This document shows positions 10,507 through 23,800 of a stretch of DNA of 64,000 bases, piece after piece (positions within the stretch are counted from its first letter, which is position 1; every line of letters starts with the position of its first letter). The stretch spans positions 2,266,692 through 2,330,691 of the forward strand of contig JADWOT020000002.1 of the NCBI GenBank assembly GCA_036345935.2, written 5' to 3'. The stretch is from Taenia hydatigena (lineage: Eukaryota; Platyhelminthes; Cestoda; Cyclophyllidea; Taeniidae). A program made the position numbers and the translations under genes. The notes beneath the pieces were generated by a model. It did no database searches. It was not told the origin of the DNA and saw nothing but the letters and a program-made list of their open reading frames with translations.

Positions 10507-13500
10507 ATCCCACATCTTGCCTAGCTGTATAATTTTCACCCTCTATAATAAAGATGTCAAAACATGCTCAGACTTCTACTAACAAGGGTGACCAGAAAAG
10601 AGAGGAGGAACCCTCTACAACCCTCTTCAACAGACATCTTCTTTATTCCTCACGGTCAAATAGACTAAAATATGCAAGATAGTGCCTTTTATATTACGGT
10701 GAAAAACGGCAACTACAGACATCTTTTATTTGCTGTTTGACAGGAAGCAAAACAAAATTCGTCCATTAAATTTGTCCATACGTAAGCACTTCTACGTTCC
10801 GCACATTTTTCGATTTAGCTAGTTAGTTACTCTTGACTTTTTAGGTGGACACTATGTTATCCCAAACTGTTTCGTTTTAAACTATAGCTCTGTTCAGTGT
10901 ACGGATTCTCAACCTCTAATTTTTTGTTTCTTAAATTCCTACACATTTTCTGACTACAAAGACGGTTCAAGCCACTGTTTCGCAAACAACTGAATGGGTG
11001 TATTTTATGGGCACGTTGTGCTACAGACCATCTAAACATACGGAGTGAAGTGCTTTGTGCAACAAATCTTCTGGAGGATTTTTGTTTACGCCTATAAAGC
11101 TAGAATCCGGCACATAAAAGTCCCATATATCCTGCATCAGTGGGAGATGTTATTGACGGTGAACATGAAACATTCGCCCCATGTGGGGGAGCTCATCTTT
11201 TTAAGTGGCTCAATGCAGATAATTTCTTTCTTTTGAGGGACAGATGCACGTGTTAAATAACCTAAGCTGCAGAAATATTCGCATGACTGAGATTCTGCCT
11301 ATATGGGCCATTGTCACGTAAGAGGAAAAACCGCAACGCAATTAATTTTTCCAATCATTAAAAGGGAACTCAGGTTATTTAGTTTACTGATAGGATACCT
11401 TTTCCGACGAGTAACGCAACATCTTAACGTGGCGGACCCTACAGCGACAATGGAGGCGTCCGCCTCTGAAACAAAAACTTTCCCTTTTCATAGAAGCTGG
11501 AAAGATGGCGAGTTTTGATTAATTAAAAGTTGTTCAATCGTGTTTCCATAAAATGTCACAACGTGTGTTGCAGCGATCTGAGTCTTTCAGAACAGTTGAG
11601 GCTCTCAGTATGGCTTATGAACCAAAGTAAGGTAATATTTCGGGGCACTTAAGTGTCCACTTGATCCAATAGAAAGTTTGGCAAATCATTATAGCATTAC
11701 AAAATGTCGTCTAGACGTTTCAATTGCTCCTTATCATTGGATCAGTCTTTCCAAAGTCTGACTTACAAAAGAATCCGGAAGGTGTCAAAACACTTTCATT
11801 ACTATGTCAGGAGGCAAAACTTGAATAAAACAGGAAGTTCTTGTTTACTCACCTATGTACACAAACTTGGCACAGTGCCTTATCTGAAGGTGTTTGCACC
11901 AGTGCGGCGACTTGGCCAGCCCCTTTGTTTAACCACTGTATTTATTTGTTGTATAGTAAGAGTTTGTTTATGTGTACCTTTGAGATGATAAGCAGCGGGT
12001 GGATTACACCATCCTCGTGGCTGAGTGGAAGCTACTCTTGCCCTAGGAGAAGGAAGGAGTCAACTCTGCCTCCAACCTCCTAACCCCCTTCTCCATCCAA
12101 GGCTCTAAAACTGGAGGCAGTAGAAGAGAGTAGCGGAAACATCGCAGATGGCTTAATAATGTTCCCAAGCCATTCGCAAAAGGCCAAGAAATATCGGGTC
12201 GGGAAATAAGTGATCAGCAATTAGTAGTATAAACTTACTAAAGACCTATTTCTAAGCATTTTCTTAGTCGTTTATGTCTTTGCGTTCAAAAGCGTGAAAC
12301 TATCATCTGCTTTATTACTAGCATTTACTAGCTCCACTGTAACGTTGCAGACTTCCTTGAAGACAAAAGAAGGCATTTTACTTGTACAGAATAAATATGT
12401 TCAGCAAACAATAGACAATATGACCACACCAAGTCATCGAAACCAAAACCGGCAGTCAAATGGACAAACATTCGAATCAAATGACGAAGCGCCTTTTAAG
12501 CGCTATAAAACCTCTCAAAAGTGTAGCAAATATCAATGCTAACTTTTTGAGGGACTTGTGGAATTTCTATTAAAAAGGAAGCTAATGTTTTTTTACTCGA
12601 AAAAAAAACAACTTCTGATCCCTAGCCATGCTAAAGTCATCTTACCAACTCAATACACCAAAAATATTAACCAAACGTAAAAACATTTTATCCACTATAT
12701 TGTACCAATATAAGATAGGTTAAGAAAGTTGCAATTACAAAATCTCGGCTTTAGCAACAGAAATAGATTTTAATAATAAATTATTTTTATTCCACATTGC
12801 AATTGGTTATTGATAAATCGATGCCGAAAAGTGATTGGATATAACGGTAGGCCCCATCCTTATTGGCTACTCGAGCCAACCAAATATATAGTGGCCACAA
12901 GCCCTCCACTTGGAGGTCGCTTTCTCCACTCGACTAAATTCCACTTCTTGCCGTCCTTTAACAATGGTAAATTGGGAGGTCATTTAAAAGTATACATCAC
13001 TAGCCCATAAGTGCGTCCATCGCATTTGTGAATTAGCAATAGTATATGTCAAGAACCTAATCAAAATTCTCGAAGTATACTTAGCAGAAACTCATCTCAA
13101 TTTCGAGCCAAGGGATGGTCCATGCTCTTCAGCAAGCACTTTCAAAATACCGATCGCTTCTGCGGGAGAGTTTAACCATCACATCCTGAGGCTATGCTAT
13201 TCGAGGCAGGTCTCAAGTCTGACCTTACTTTAGCTCACTTGAGTGATTGCAAGAAGGCGAGGAAGCTCCCCAATTTAGTCCTTCTTTTCACTCATTGATA
13301 TTAGGCACCCTCTTGATTTATGCCTGGATTATCGTGGTTATTCAACGAAATACGGCTCGCTGTTTACCTGGTTTGACAGCACTTGTTGCTGTCGATAACA
13401 TAGCATTCCTAGTCATACCTCAAATTGTAATAAGGCATGCCATCGTGAAATGAATCGTGTCTTTGGAACGAAACACATTGTCAAAATTCAGGGCAAGGTT

Positions 13501-16500
13501 GTTACAGTCAAATCAACAACAACTGGCAAATGAAGGCAGCAGGACTTAATAACATCCCGAGCTATCAACAATCTGATGGGAATCTGAACGAAATTTTCTC
13601 ACCCATTTCGAAGTACACACTAATTGCCCCAATTAAAGGAGGAAGCATTTGTTAGGACCCCAACAATGAGAATCAAACCTTCTCCCCTGCCCTGCCTCCT
13701 ATCAAAATCGCCTAGATCCCAAAAAAGAACACACAGTCGGCCATTTTTCATATTTTATTTCCACACTCAAACCAAGCCTTTGCAAAAATTGCTCGAACGA
13801 TCAAATGAAAACCATCCACTTGGTTAAGCTGAGTAATATTTTCAGGTAAATGAGGAAGAATGAAGGTGACTCTACTCGCATCCTCCCCTCCCATTCCAAG
13901 TTAGTAATCGATTTGCCCTTTTCGAGGTCAGAAATAATTTTTTATTAGCCTTGGGCTTAAATTAAGCTCCACACTTCTGGGAGACTTATGTATCAGCTCG
14001 ATGAACGCCATTGGTCTCTAGGTGTACCGCTCTTAGAAAGGTCATTTACTTTTAGACAACCACACCAGTCTTGCACAATTGGATTGAATTAAAGCCATGA
14101 TTTTGACCGTTTCTTCCATCGCAATCGTCGACTTAACAATAGCTTGGTTTAATAACAATTACGTCCTGCTGAAGATACTGATCCTGAATGCGTATATTTG
14201 TGCCAACCAGATACGTGATGATAGGTAAAGTTAGCATTTGGCACCTTATTTAATCAGCTGTCTTGAAATCTAGTAAGTAACTACATTAAGTTTACGGCCT
14301 TAAACAGAAAAATGCGGTACTGCGTCCCATTTTATAGGCCTCTGAGGCAATCTATCAGAGTTCATATTGTTCGCGTGAGAATCAGTAGTATTTGTCGACT
14401 GAGGGCACATGCTCTCAAATCAAGTGGCCCCAGAGGCCTGCATACGTTTGAATGCTCTTACACAACAAGTCTAAAGAATGCTTCACTCCTTTCTACTTTC
14501 TTCTTTTGCCAATGTCAAAACAGGAAAAAGCAGAGTTCCAGTGGGAAGTGGAAGAGCTTTATCTCCTACTTCAGCCTTATTTTGTGCTAGATCTAAAAAT
14601 AAAATTTGACTTTATGCACCCAAAGGGTCACCTAAAGGTAGTGGCGCCTATCCTCGAGAAAAAAGGCGTATGGTTCTCCATGGTATTCTTTGTGTTTGAA
14701 AAGAAACGATGTGTTCTTTTAAACGGTAAAGACTGTGCACAAAAGCAACTTTCTTTACATCCTTGTCTTTTAAAAACACAACAATACAAAGGTAGATGCG
14801 GTGCAAAATCTTTATTCCCCTTCTCTTGAACTTCCACTGTTTACGGCGCCGTCTACTTATGTGCCCATGAGTAGCATCCTCATCAAACCAGAACACTTCG
14901 TCAACTTGATGAATAGCTAAAAACATTATCACCTTATTTTAAGTATTTATGCTATTGCTTACCATTGAAAGAAAGCTTTTGTTTAACTGCGTTAGTTGAG
15001 TGAAAGCCAAAGTTCTGCACGATCTTTGATAAGCACATCTATATGTGGTAGACACGCAAAGAATGATGCAAAATTTGGACACGTTTTCCCTGGATTCTTA
15101 AAATACGAAGGCTACGCAAATAAATCAAGTAGTTTTTTGTCAAGAATTCGGTTTTTTAAATGAATGAGTTATTAAAACATTGTCATAAGAAGTCAACACA
15201 GCATTTCATTCCCCAAGTGCTCTTTTAATGGCAGAATTAGACAAATTCGGCTTAGTAAGCAAAATACCCCAAATTTGATAATTGGATAACAAACCACCTA
15301 CACGTCATGAAAAATGGCATATGGTATCGGTGGTTAAAAAATGCTAAGGATAACTCAGATTATAATATCCTTGAACCGGTCCCTTCAACCTTGTGTTTTG
15401 ACACCAGCCGTGAAACAGTCTTGATTGAGTTCAGTAGCTAAAGAGATACCAAATTGGCAATATAACAGCTTCAAATTGATGAAAAAGTAACAAAATGGCC
15501 TGCCCGTAGATTAGTAGATCAGAGGCGACACTGTGTCTTGGGTTTTACAGCCAAAACTTGTAGCGTATAAAAAACATTCGCTCTGAACAATAACAAAGCA
15601 CTAAACTTTTCTCACTTCGCCAAATAACTTTGGAACTGGGGAATTCCATAAGAGACACTACCGAGGTCGGGATTAATGACATCCCGACTTCCAAACCGGT
15701 TCGTGAAGAAGGCTTTATAGTTAAGGTTGGACAAATAAGTCCCACACGGTTTTGTCAGACACTTTAAAAAATTCTCTCCCCATACTAGCATGACTTGTCG
15801 CGGCTGGAAAGACGACTCGACTGAGAACCGCCGCAATAGAAGTTTTACTAACTAACCCATGATTCTAGGAGAGGTCAGATTTGGAGCGATTCTCATAGAA
15901 GGGCCCACTTATTTTCTTAAAAAATAAAATAATTATACGTGTTGTGTCACCTTTTAAGTGTTTGGTGCTGCGAAAAGCGACTTGTACCCAAGATATGGTT
16001 GCGGTTGAACATCCATCAGCTTCTCGAGCAAACCCAGATAAGACGTATAGCAGAGAGCCTTTGCCCCAGACTATATAAGCTGATCTGTTGCAGGGGTGGA
16101 AAATGATATGAGAAGACAAAACACAAGAAAAATAGCTCAAAATGCAGTCTAAAAGCTAACTTACCGTTAACACGCCACCAGCACCAAGTCATTGCAGCGA
16201 GGATGGTTCGACGATCTCACGAGTGGTCGCCTGATGCAAAGCAAATGGAGGGGCTAGAGTGTTTTGCTCGGCTACCAAACACAAAAAATAAGTATCTCCA
16301 CCTCGCCATTCAAATGGAAGCTTTGTACTGTTTAATTCAGATTGAAATTTAAGTCTACGGATTTAGGCGACTTCTGATTCAATGAGAAAAAAAAGGTATG
16401 GGTTTTATCCTTTCATCAATGAGCCCAGAAATTATAAAAAAATGAGTTAAAAGTGATGTGAAAGGATGAAAGATAAAAAGAGTAAGAGAGAGACGTGAAA

Positions 16501-18829
16501 GGATGGTTGAGGGACAGTGGAAAGCCTTTTATCGCCCGCGTTTTGAGTCTACTCGAGAGAATTAATGGTCACACAGTTTTGTAATTTCAACAAGAAAAAT
16601 TGCTGCTGAATAAATTATTTAAGAGTTGTGTGAATTCATTAAAAGAGGGCTAAGACTCTACCGCTCTGCCTTCTATCGATATCAACCACGTAACCATCAC
16701 CCCGTTCATTCATCCACTTGCTTGGTTATTCAAGGGCAAACTAATTTGGCCCATTCTCAAGCAAAATGATACCTCTTTTGGCTCTCTAAACGTCTACTTA
16801 CGAAACGGAACACCCTTTGTTGCTAAAAAATCTTCACATTTACTTGCACGGCTTATTACGACTTCAGGCAGGGGGCAGCTCACCATCTCCAAGTGGTTCA
16901 CCACCCTGGCACCTCAAAACAAAGGCTGATGATGACTGGGGGAGATACTGAAGCCTCGTCAATCATATTGCAAGATGGAGCATTATGACTAAGACAAAGT
17001 CACACTCAAGCGACTCAAACCCTTCCCCTTAGAGCTGACAATGGCACTCCCGTGATGCCTTCTCTAGTCTCTGGTAGATTTGAGATCAGGTTGACGACTT
17101 GGCAACAATGGAAAGCGAACAGTGAGGCATGGAGAGACATTCATGAAGCAACCTTTATTTGTGAGCCTTCTTAGATGGAATCCTTTTCGACTCTTTGCAG
17201 AGCTGATCAAGTCAATGAATTTCTATCCGTCAAGAGGCTGAATCCTTGGACACACTAAATGGGGCATGAACCATCCGTGAAGATTGGCACAAATGCTTTA
17301 CTATTTTCCTGATGAGTTGAGTACTGACCTTCCAAAAAACACCAAAGACATCTTGGCAATGAGAGCACGAGATGGAGCAATGGAAGGGCTTAAGAAGGGT
17401 GCTCAAAACAGAAATAAGTTGGTCAAACCAAACCGAGCCTTGTCAAGAAGCATTAGGCAGCTCTCTCTACTCTTCCATCTTACCTGTGGGAGATAAATTT
17501 CTTGGGTACAAGCACCAAGTACCCATAAAGTAGATGTTAAGTGGTGCAGGTGAAAGCATAACCACACTGTTTTAGTTGCTAGGTAGCAGTTGAATTAAAG
17601 AAAAAATTAATGGCAGCGACTGTCACATTGGAGCAATTATGGCCTCTCCAAACTCCCTTGAAGCTCAAATGAGGCGGTCCAGAGGAGAGGAGTACCATGT
17701 TTTTTAGTGTAAAGAAGGGCTGAAGGCCTTTGATGTGGCGGCAAGATCATGTAGCACAATTTAGTCTCCATGCATTTCTCCTTTCCTCATTCGGGTGTTA
17801 TCCTCAGAACTTCCTGCGGACACTCTTCGTCGCTACAAGGAAGAACGCTGTCTACCAGTAGCCTATGGTAGGTTAAATAGAGATTTTGATCGGATAAGCC
17901 TCGAAACTTAGAATCTTAACGCCTACTCTCAACTTCTCTTGTTGCAATCCTGCTTCAATTCAGCCATCCCAGTCAGACGTCTTTCTTTCCAGTTGACTAC
18001 CACTAATGAAGCGTTCCAGGTCCGCCTTGGTGACATAATGGGAATGCAATTTCACTGAGGTGTGAACTCTTCGCTACTTCAAGTAATACAACGCATCTTC
18101 CAGCCTACCGCTGTGTTGATCATGGCAGAAGGGTGTCCAAGGTTCTTATCAAAGTCAACATTTAATTTAAAAATGCTTTTCAAAGGGGTGGAATCGGTTT
18201 TAATTAAGCACTTGACTGTTTAGGCTCCGAAGTCTCTTCGATTTCGGTGCTATTAAGCTTTCTTTCAATTGCTAAAGACTTCCAACTCTTCCGTTGCCTG
18301 GCTATAATTAAAATGAAAACTAGAGTTAAGCACCACTTTATTAGATAACTGAGCTAATCTTGAGCCTCATAAGGCTCGAAAATAAGGTCAGGGATGTCTG
18401 TTTACACATGTGCAATGGAAGGAGCGCCGAGAAGACCATAAACGATGGCAGAGACACAGTGAACGTAAAGAGCTTTACACGGCGAGGCTTCTAAAAAGTT
18501 GGCTCTTGATATTAAATTTGAAGACGAGGAAAGTTAGTTAGAGAAAGTCATTTCTTACTCGGGTTTCCGTCGTCGGACCAATTAAGTGTTAAATCTCCCC
18601 TTTAATGTTCCCCTTGCTGTATTGAAGCGTTTTTGGTAATTCAAGACACAGTAGAAGGTAGTTTTGCACCCAGGACTAAGCAACTGCCTAGATGCAGAAA
18701 AAATGTTGTTCGACTTTAAATTTTGTCAATCGATTTGGCTGTCATAAGAATGATTGTGTGATACAAAATTTGTGCAATCTCCCTCGTTCCCATATTACTG
18801 TGTTATGGAAGTACTTGCTCTCTAATATC

Positions 18830-20818
18830 CTTACCTTCCTCTTCCACCGGTAAGTATATTCCCCTCTTTCTACGTCCACGCTATAAGTTTGAAGGGTTTC
18901 GGCTTTTAAGTCCTCTTCTGTGAGAATATTGTGGAGTTGTGAGGCTTAAAGTAGGTAAAGAGTGGCTTTCAAGGCAAAATGGTCTAGCCTGATCCTGCTG
19001 TAGCCTCATTTAGTCCAAGTCCGACTTAAGAAGTTCCCTGAGTGAAGTGGAGTTCTCCTGTTGCTGACACTTGGTTAGTCTGTTGAAGTTTCTATTTTGG
19101 TGTTTTGTGGGTGTTTGCAAGCTTTCATGAAGAAAGGCACTTGACAACAACCACGTTGTTCGGTGTTGTATACGTGCATCACGTGGTGTGTGTCTGATGT
19201 GAGGCAGAAGCGCTATTGAATGTGATTGCATTGAGGGTGCACACAGAGGGATATCAGAGGAGGTGGAAGGCTTTCAGTGGAATGATGAAGTAAAGCGTCG
19301 GGGAGCGTGGATTGAGGCGGCTGTAAGGGGGTTATGAAGAGTGTTTTCGTTAGGCGTAAATCGATTAACAGAGGAGACGTCTATTCGTCGTGGAGACAAA
19401 AGGGGTCGTTGAGATGAGTAGTGCGTGCAAGGGATGGGGTGTTCTCTCTCCCTCTCTCTCTCTTGAACAGAACCAATCCGGTCTCGTAAGCTAGCCAATT
19501 AACCAACCGACAACCTTGGTAGGTGGATCACCTCCGAATTCGGTGGAGGAAAGTGCGCATCAAGTGGATTAGTGATTGCTGTGGACGTTTGAGGGATAGA
19601 TCTACTTGGAGGCTGCATCTGTGGTAGTTGGAACATTGTGTTTTATTGAGGGAAGGTGGAATTTTGCCTCAACCTTCCGAAGAATTTCGTGCTTGTGGAG
19701 GGGCATATGAAAGAACGTGTGAAAAGCTGAAGCCACACTGTCAAGGGTACACATTGGAAGTGTGATATCCTCGTGACTGGCTTGTCGTAGAGCCAAGAGT
19801 GAATTCTGAAAGTGGTTAAGTGCTTAAATCATTTCCCATTTCGTGTGGGACAATCTTGTTCTCAATGTAGGTGGCAAGAGTGTGTAAAGTGTGGCGTAGA
19901 GATTGTGATTGGAGTGAGGAGAGAGGAGGTGGTGGGACTGTGAGGCGCCTCAAAGTGAACTTGTTTGTGGAATCACAGAGGTGGAGGAGAGGAGGCGGAG
20001 ATGAGAATGTGGAGTTGAGTGAGCGTGTCGTGGTGACGCACGGAGTTGGAAGAGTGCAGTAAGTGAGAGGGATTGAATGATCACAAAGCTGGTGCCATTA
20101 TCGGTGCGCTTCGTTGCAAATGACTTGGCACTTGTGTAGTGCACGTGGTCGTTAGTAGGGCATGGATGTGCGTCAATTTGCTGGTGTGGTATGTCACAGC
20201 GTTGTCGTGCTCGTCTCCTCTGTGGATGGGCGGTATTTTCTGAGGTTAAAGTGGGTGGTGGGACAAAGTGGGGCTCGGAAATGATGTAAGCGGTAAAGAG
20301 GTGAATTGGGGGTGGGTTTGGATGGGAGAAGGAGACAGTGTAGCGTACGGAGGGCAGGGTGGCTCAATGCATAAGGTATGTGCCGCTGAATATGCTGTTG
20401 TCATGTTCATAGTAGTGAGGGATGCGGTGTGGCCTTGTTGGTGGCATTTGGAGACAAGTGTGTGAGGAGTGTGCAGTAATTTTGACGGTGGGTGGCGACG
20501 GGGTGACATGTTCACACGTACACTTGTGTCAGCACCTTCACATGTGCCATCACCTGTAGCTCCACCCCCAACTGTTGATACGTCTGAAAGACGTGTCGCC
20601 GCGCATCATTGATGCGACTGACCGTTTACCAACCACTCGTAGTTCGCAAGTGGTGGGCAGAAGCCTGTGCCTGGTTGATGTGGGTGAGGTAGATTATAAG
20701 GTGCCATCAAAGCTCACGAATGATTGGTCTAATTGTTGAAGCAGTGAGTGAAACCACGATCCACTCATTTGTTACAGAAAGACTTGAGTAGTGAAAAAGG
20801 CAGTGCTAGTCGATGGAT
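18830..20818 (-). repeat. right arm of the 2-kb inverted repeat
   Basis: This is the reverse complement of 5019-7009, close to 99% identical by eye. Every short open frame of the left arm reappears here with at most one residue changed. The arms point towards each other across an 11.8-kb spacer. Such similarity implies recent insertion of two copies, a recent inverted duplication, or continuing gene conversion. Confidence 0.9.
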
Positions 20819-23800
20819 CTGATTCTTCCACAATCGTCCTTGTACAGTGTGGCCAGTAAGGGAATTGAAGCCCTACGGACAAAAGGAATTTTGGCTGTAA
20901 CTTGTGCTGGAGCTTAAAGTCTGGACGGCTTTGACATATTACCTTTTCATTTGCCTCTATGTCTATCCGTCTAGGCTAATAACCATAATCAGCAGCTGCG
21001 TCGTTACCATCGCATCTAATCGGATGAGTCGACGTCTGTTAATCTAGTTTTGAGTGTAGAACTCTTTAATGCTATTCATCTGATTAGTTGGTTGGCTAAC
21101 ATCTAGCTTCTGCTTGACTTACTATGGCAGTAAATTTATTTTTTGCCATTTGATTTCCAACAATTTGTAAAGACCACCAAAATGCCTTTCCTTACTACCT
21201 TGCATCATAAAGCAGCAATGTGCACCTTACTCCCTTTAATCACATCATCTTCAGCTCCCTGTGATGACCCTTTTTATATTCAACTGTCGCATCATGAGAT
21301 GTCCGTCGAACTTGATGCGGCCCTCGCTTATCTGCTTGCCTTGACATTTAACACACAATTGTATGTGGGCTGGGCAGTTGTTAGGCCATGCAATCATGAC
21401 AGCAGAGGAGGTGGCAGGACAGCTACCTCGTATCGTTAAACAAGGTCTGACAACCTGCATTCACAGAGATTACTTAGAGCCCATTCTATTCCCGCAATAA
21501 CAAATACAACCGTTTTTTTTGCGGGAAATAGCTTCTATGTGTTGCCAAGGCGACTAATTTTCCTTTTATGTTTCTCAAACAATAATGCTTCCTAAATACC
21601 TTAAAGAAATATCTCCTATTAAAAAGGAAGACTTTTCCGAAAGAAACTAGATGACTTTAATTGACTGCAACTCTAAGAAATTTTAGAGCAGAAAATACAA
21701 AATTAGGAAAAAAACTTTCTTCTGTTGTATCTCATTGATGAGTTCTGAGTCTTTTACTCGTCCCAATTGAAAGGACGTGAAGGTGCGTATGATATTGTCA
21801 TGGGATGCGTGGAATTGCCAATAACCTGACCGTCTCCGTTTGCCCTCCTTTTGGACTTCCACTTCCAGTGTAGGAATGGATCCTGTCGAGCGCCTAACCG
21901 CTGAGGAAAGAAAAGGGCAGACACCTCCAGATGGATGCTGTATCGCTCGTCCATATAAGTAAACTGGGAATACGATGTAAGCGGGCATGGCTGTGGACGA
22001 ACCACTGGTGGTGTGAGGGGAGGAAAATGGGAATGTGGGTCCTCCCTTGCCTATTTAAGATAATTTTGTTGGCCATGGTCTTATGCTTGCGATGGTCGCA
22101 CTTAAAGGCTATCGTTGCGTGATATTGGCCGGTCAGGGAGGGTAAAACAAGATCGCGAGTTGTGGAGTTGCCCAAAGTGTTCAAGGATTGGGTGGAAGGG
22201 AATAAATTTATCAATGAGCAAAATAGAGACATTTCCTGGGTTTGTTGACAGCCCATGACCTAGATATTAGAAAACGAGGAATAAGGTTCACACAGAACGC
22301 AGGTTTCATCTACTACGAATAAGTTTTTTTTAATTTTACCTTCCGCCTCGTGGTCTGCGAGGTTCGAACAAAAATCATTGATTTTACCCTGCTCTCCTCC
22401 TCATTGATAAGTTTCTTTGACTTTTGGAAAATCAAAAGAGTTGAAATTTGAAGCCCTCATCGAGGCTGTATCAGGTAGATTGATTAATCACTACCATTGA
22501 GAAGGTACAGCCGAGCCCATGCAGTCCAGCAGAAGCGCAACCTTCAAAGGCTAAAGAGGCCGCCTTATGAATCGTCTATCGAAACAAAACAAATTAATCG
22601 AGTCACCTAATCTTGTATACACATTTTGGTGTCCGTAGGCTACGTATTTACTAATTTTTCTCGAGTTCATATTTTATTTAGAAATAACTTCAGTGAGACT
22701 TTGTTTACCATTGCTCTTGATATCATTCCATGGCTTTAGTGCTGTTGTCCTTACTAACGATTGTGCTACTGAGCGGTTCAGCATTGTTACCATCACCGTA
22801 CTTGTGGATTACTCGAAGTTGTCTGTAGCTATCAGTATATAGAGTTCTAAGTAGATATCTGGCTCACATTACCGGATTTTTAAGTGCAGAGCAATTAAAA
22901 CTCATGTCCTCGTTGATCAGGCTTGCATGTGTTCTTGCTGCTGCCAAGAGTGCAGCGTTGGGGACGACTTGGAGCGCTTCATAAACGTTTAAATCCATTA
23001 GAGATAACCAGAAGCAAGTCAGTATTTCCTGAGCGAAAACAAGTGGACATTAGTTCACTAAAATAGGGAACAAAACACTTAGGCAATAACACATTGCTCG
23101 TAAACATGCAAGTCTAGGGTATATATGGTCAGCTAACTTATAACTGCTAAGATGGATTACCAAGTGATGTCAGAAGGAGAGTTAAGGTGGAGTCGGCAAA
23201 ATTGTGGATAAGAATGAGTGAGACGGCGTTTGGACCAGGTCAGGACATTTGGTTAGACTTTTGAGCTTAAGATATGATATCCTGACAGTACTGCAGGTCA
23301 TATTCAATAAGATACACAAGGTGCCCCTTTTAATGATCCCTATGGCTGGAGGACATGTTGCGTTTGGGGCTGAATAGCACAACCCAGAGATTATCTCTCA
23401 AGATGGTGGGAACTTATCGAGGTGCGGTGGCATAACATCATCTACCTATAAACGAAGCTTTCCGCTGAATGGGGACCAGTATGTTGCATAGACTCATGAA
23501 TATCTATTTACAAATATCATTTTAAGCCTTAACGACAATATGGAGCGGTAATAGGAGCAACGGTGAGACGCTAAGCCACTCATTAATGAGCCACTTAGCT
23601 AACTAGGGTTTATGTTCTACACTCGTTTAACCGCACACCTTAATATTTGTTTGTGGCTCTTCCGAAACCGTGTACTCCCTTTACCAGCCAACAGCTTCGG
23701 TAAATGTTTCTCCAAGCATTTGAAACTAGATGGCATGACCAACCCATAACCTTGTAGTACAATGACCAAGTCACACAAAAGAAGAGAAAGCTATTTGCGG

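Larger units (their letters stand above)
7010..18829. other. spacer between the inverted arms, mostly non-coding
   Basis: Apart from the exon at 9381-9054, the weak exons at 8.4-9.0 kb and the tandem repeat at 10.2-10.5 kb, I see no supportable gene. Open frames of 60-127 codons at 9606-9989 (+), 14452-14829 (+), 15612-15836 (-) and 17284-17496 (+) lack splice context or recognisable motifs. The region is AT-richer in parts (10.6-12.8 kb). Confidence 0.5.

Noticed and set aside
14452..14829. 125-codon plus-strand open frame between the inverted arms
   Set aside because: Overlapping frames on the opposite strand are nearly as long. No motif, splice context or polyadenylation signal supports it.
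17284..17496. 70-codon plus-strand frame and a CTGATGAG sequence suggesting a hammerhead ribozyme core
   Set aside because: No GAAA core element or closing stems are found at the right spacing, and the frame has no recognisable motif.
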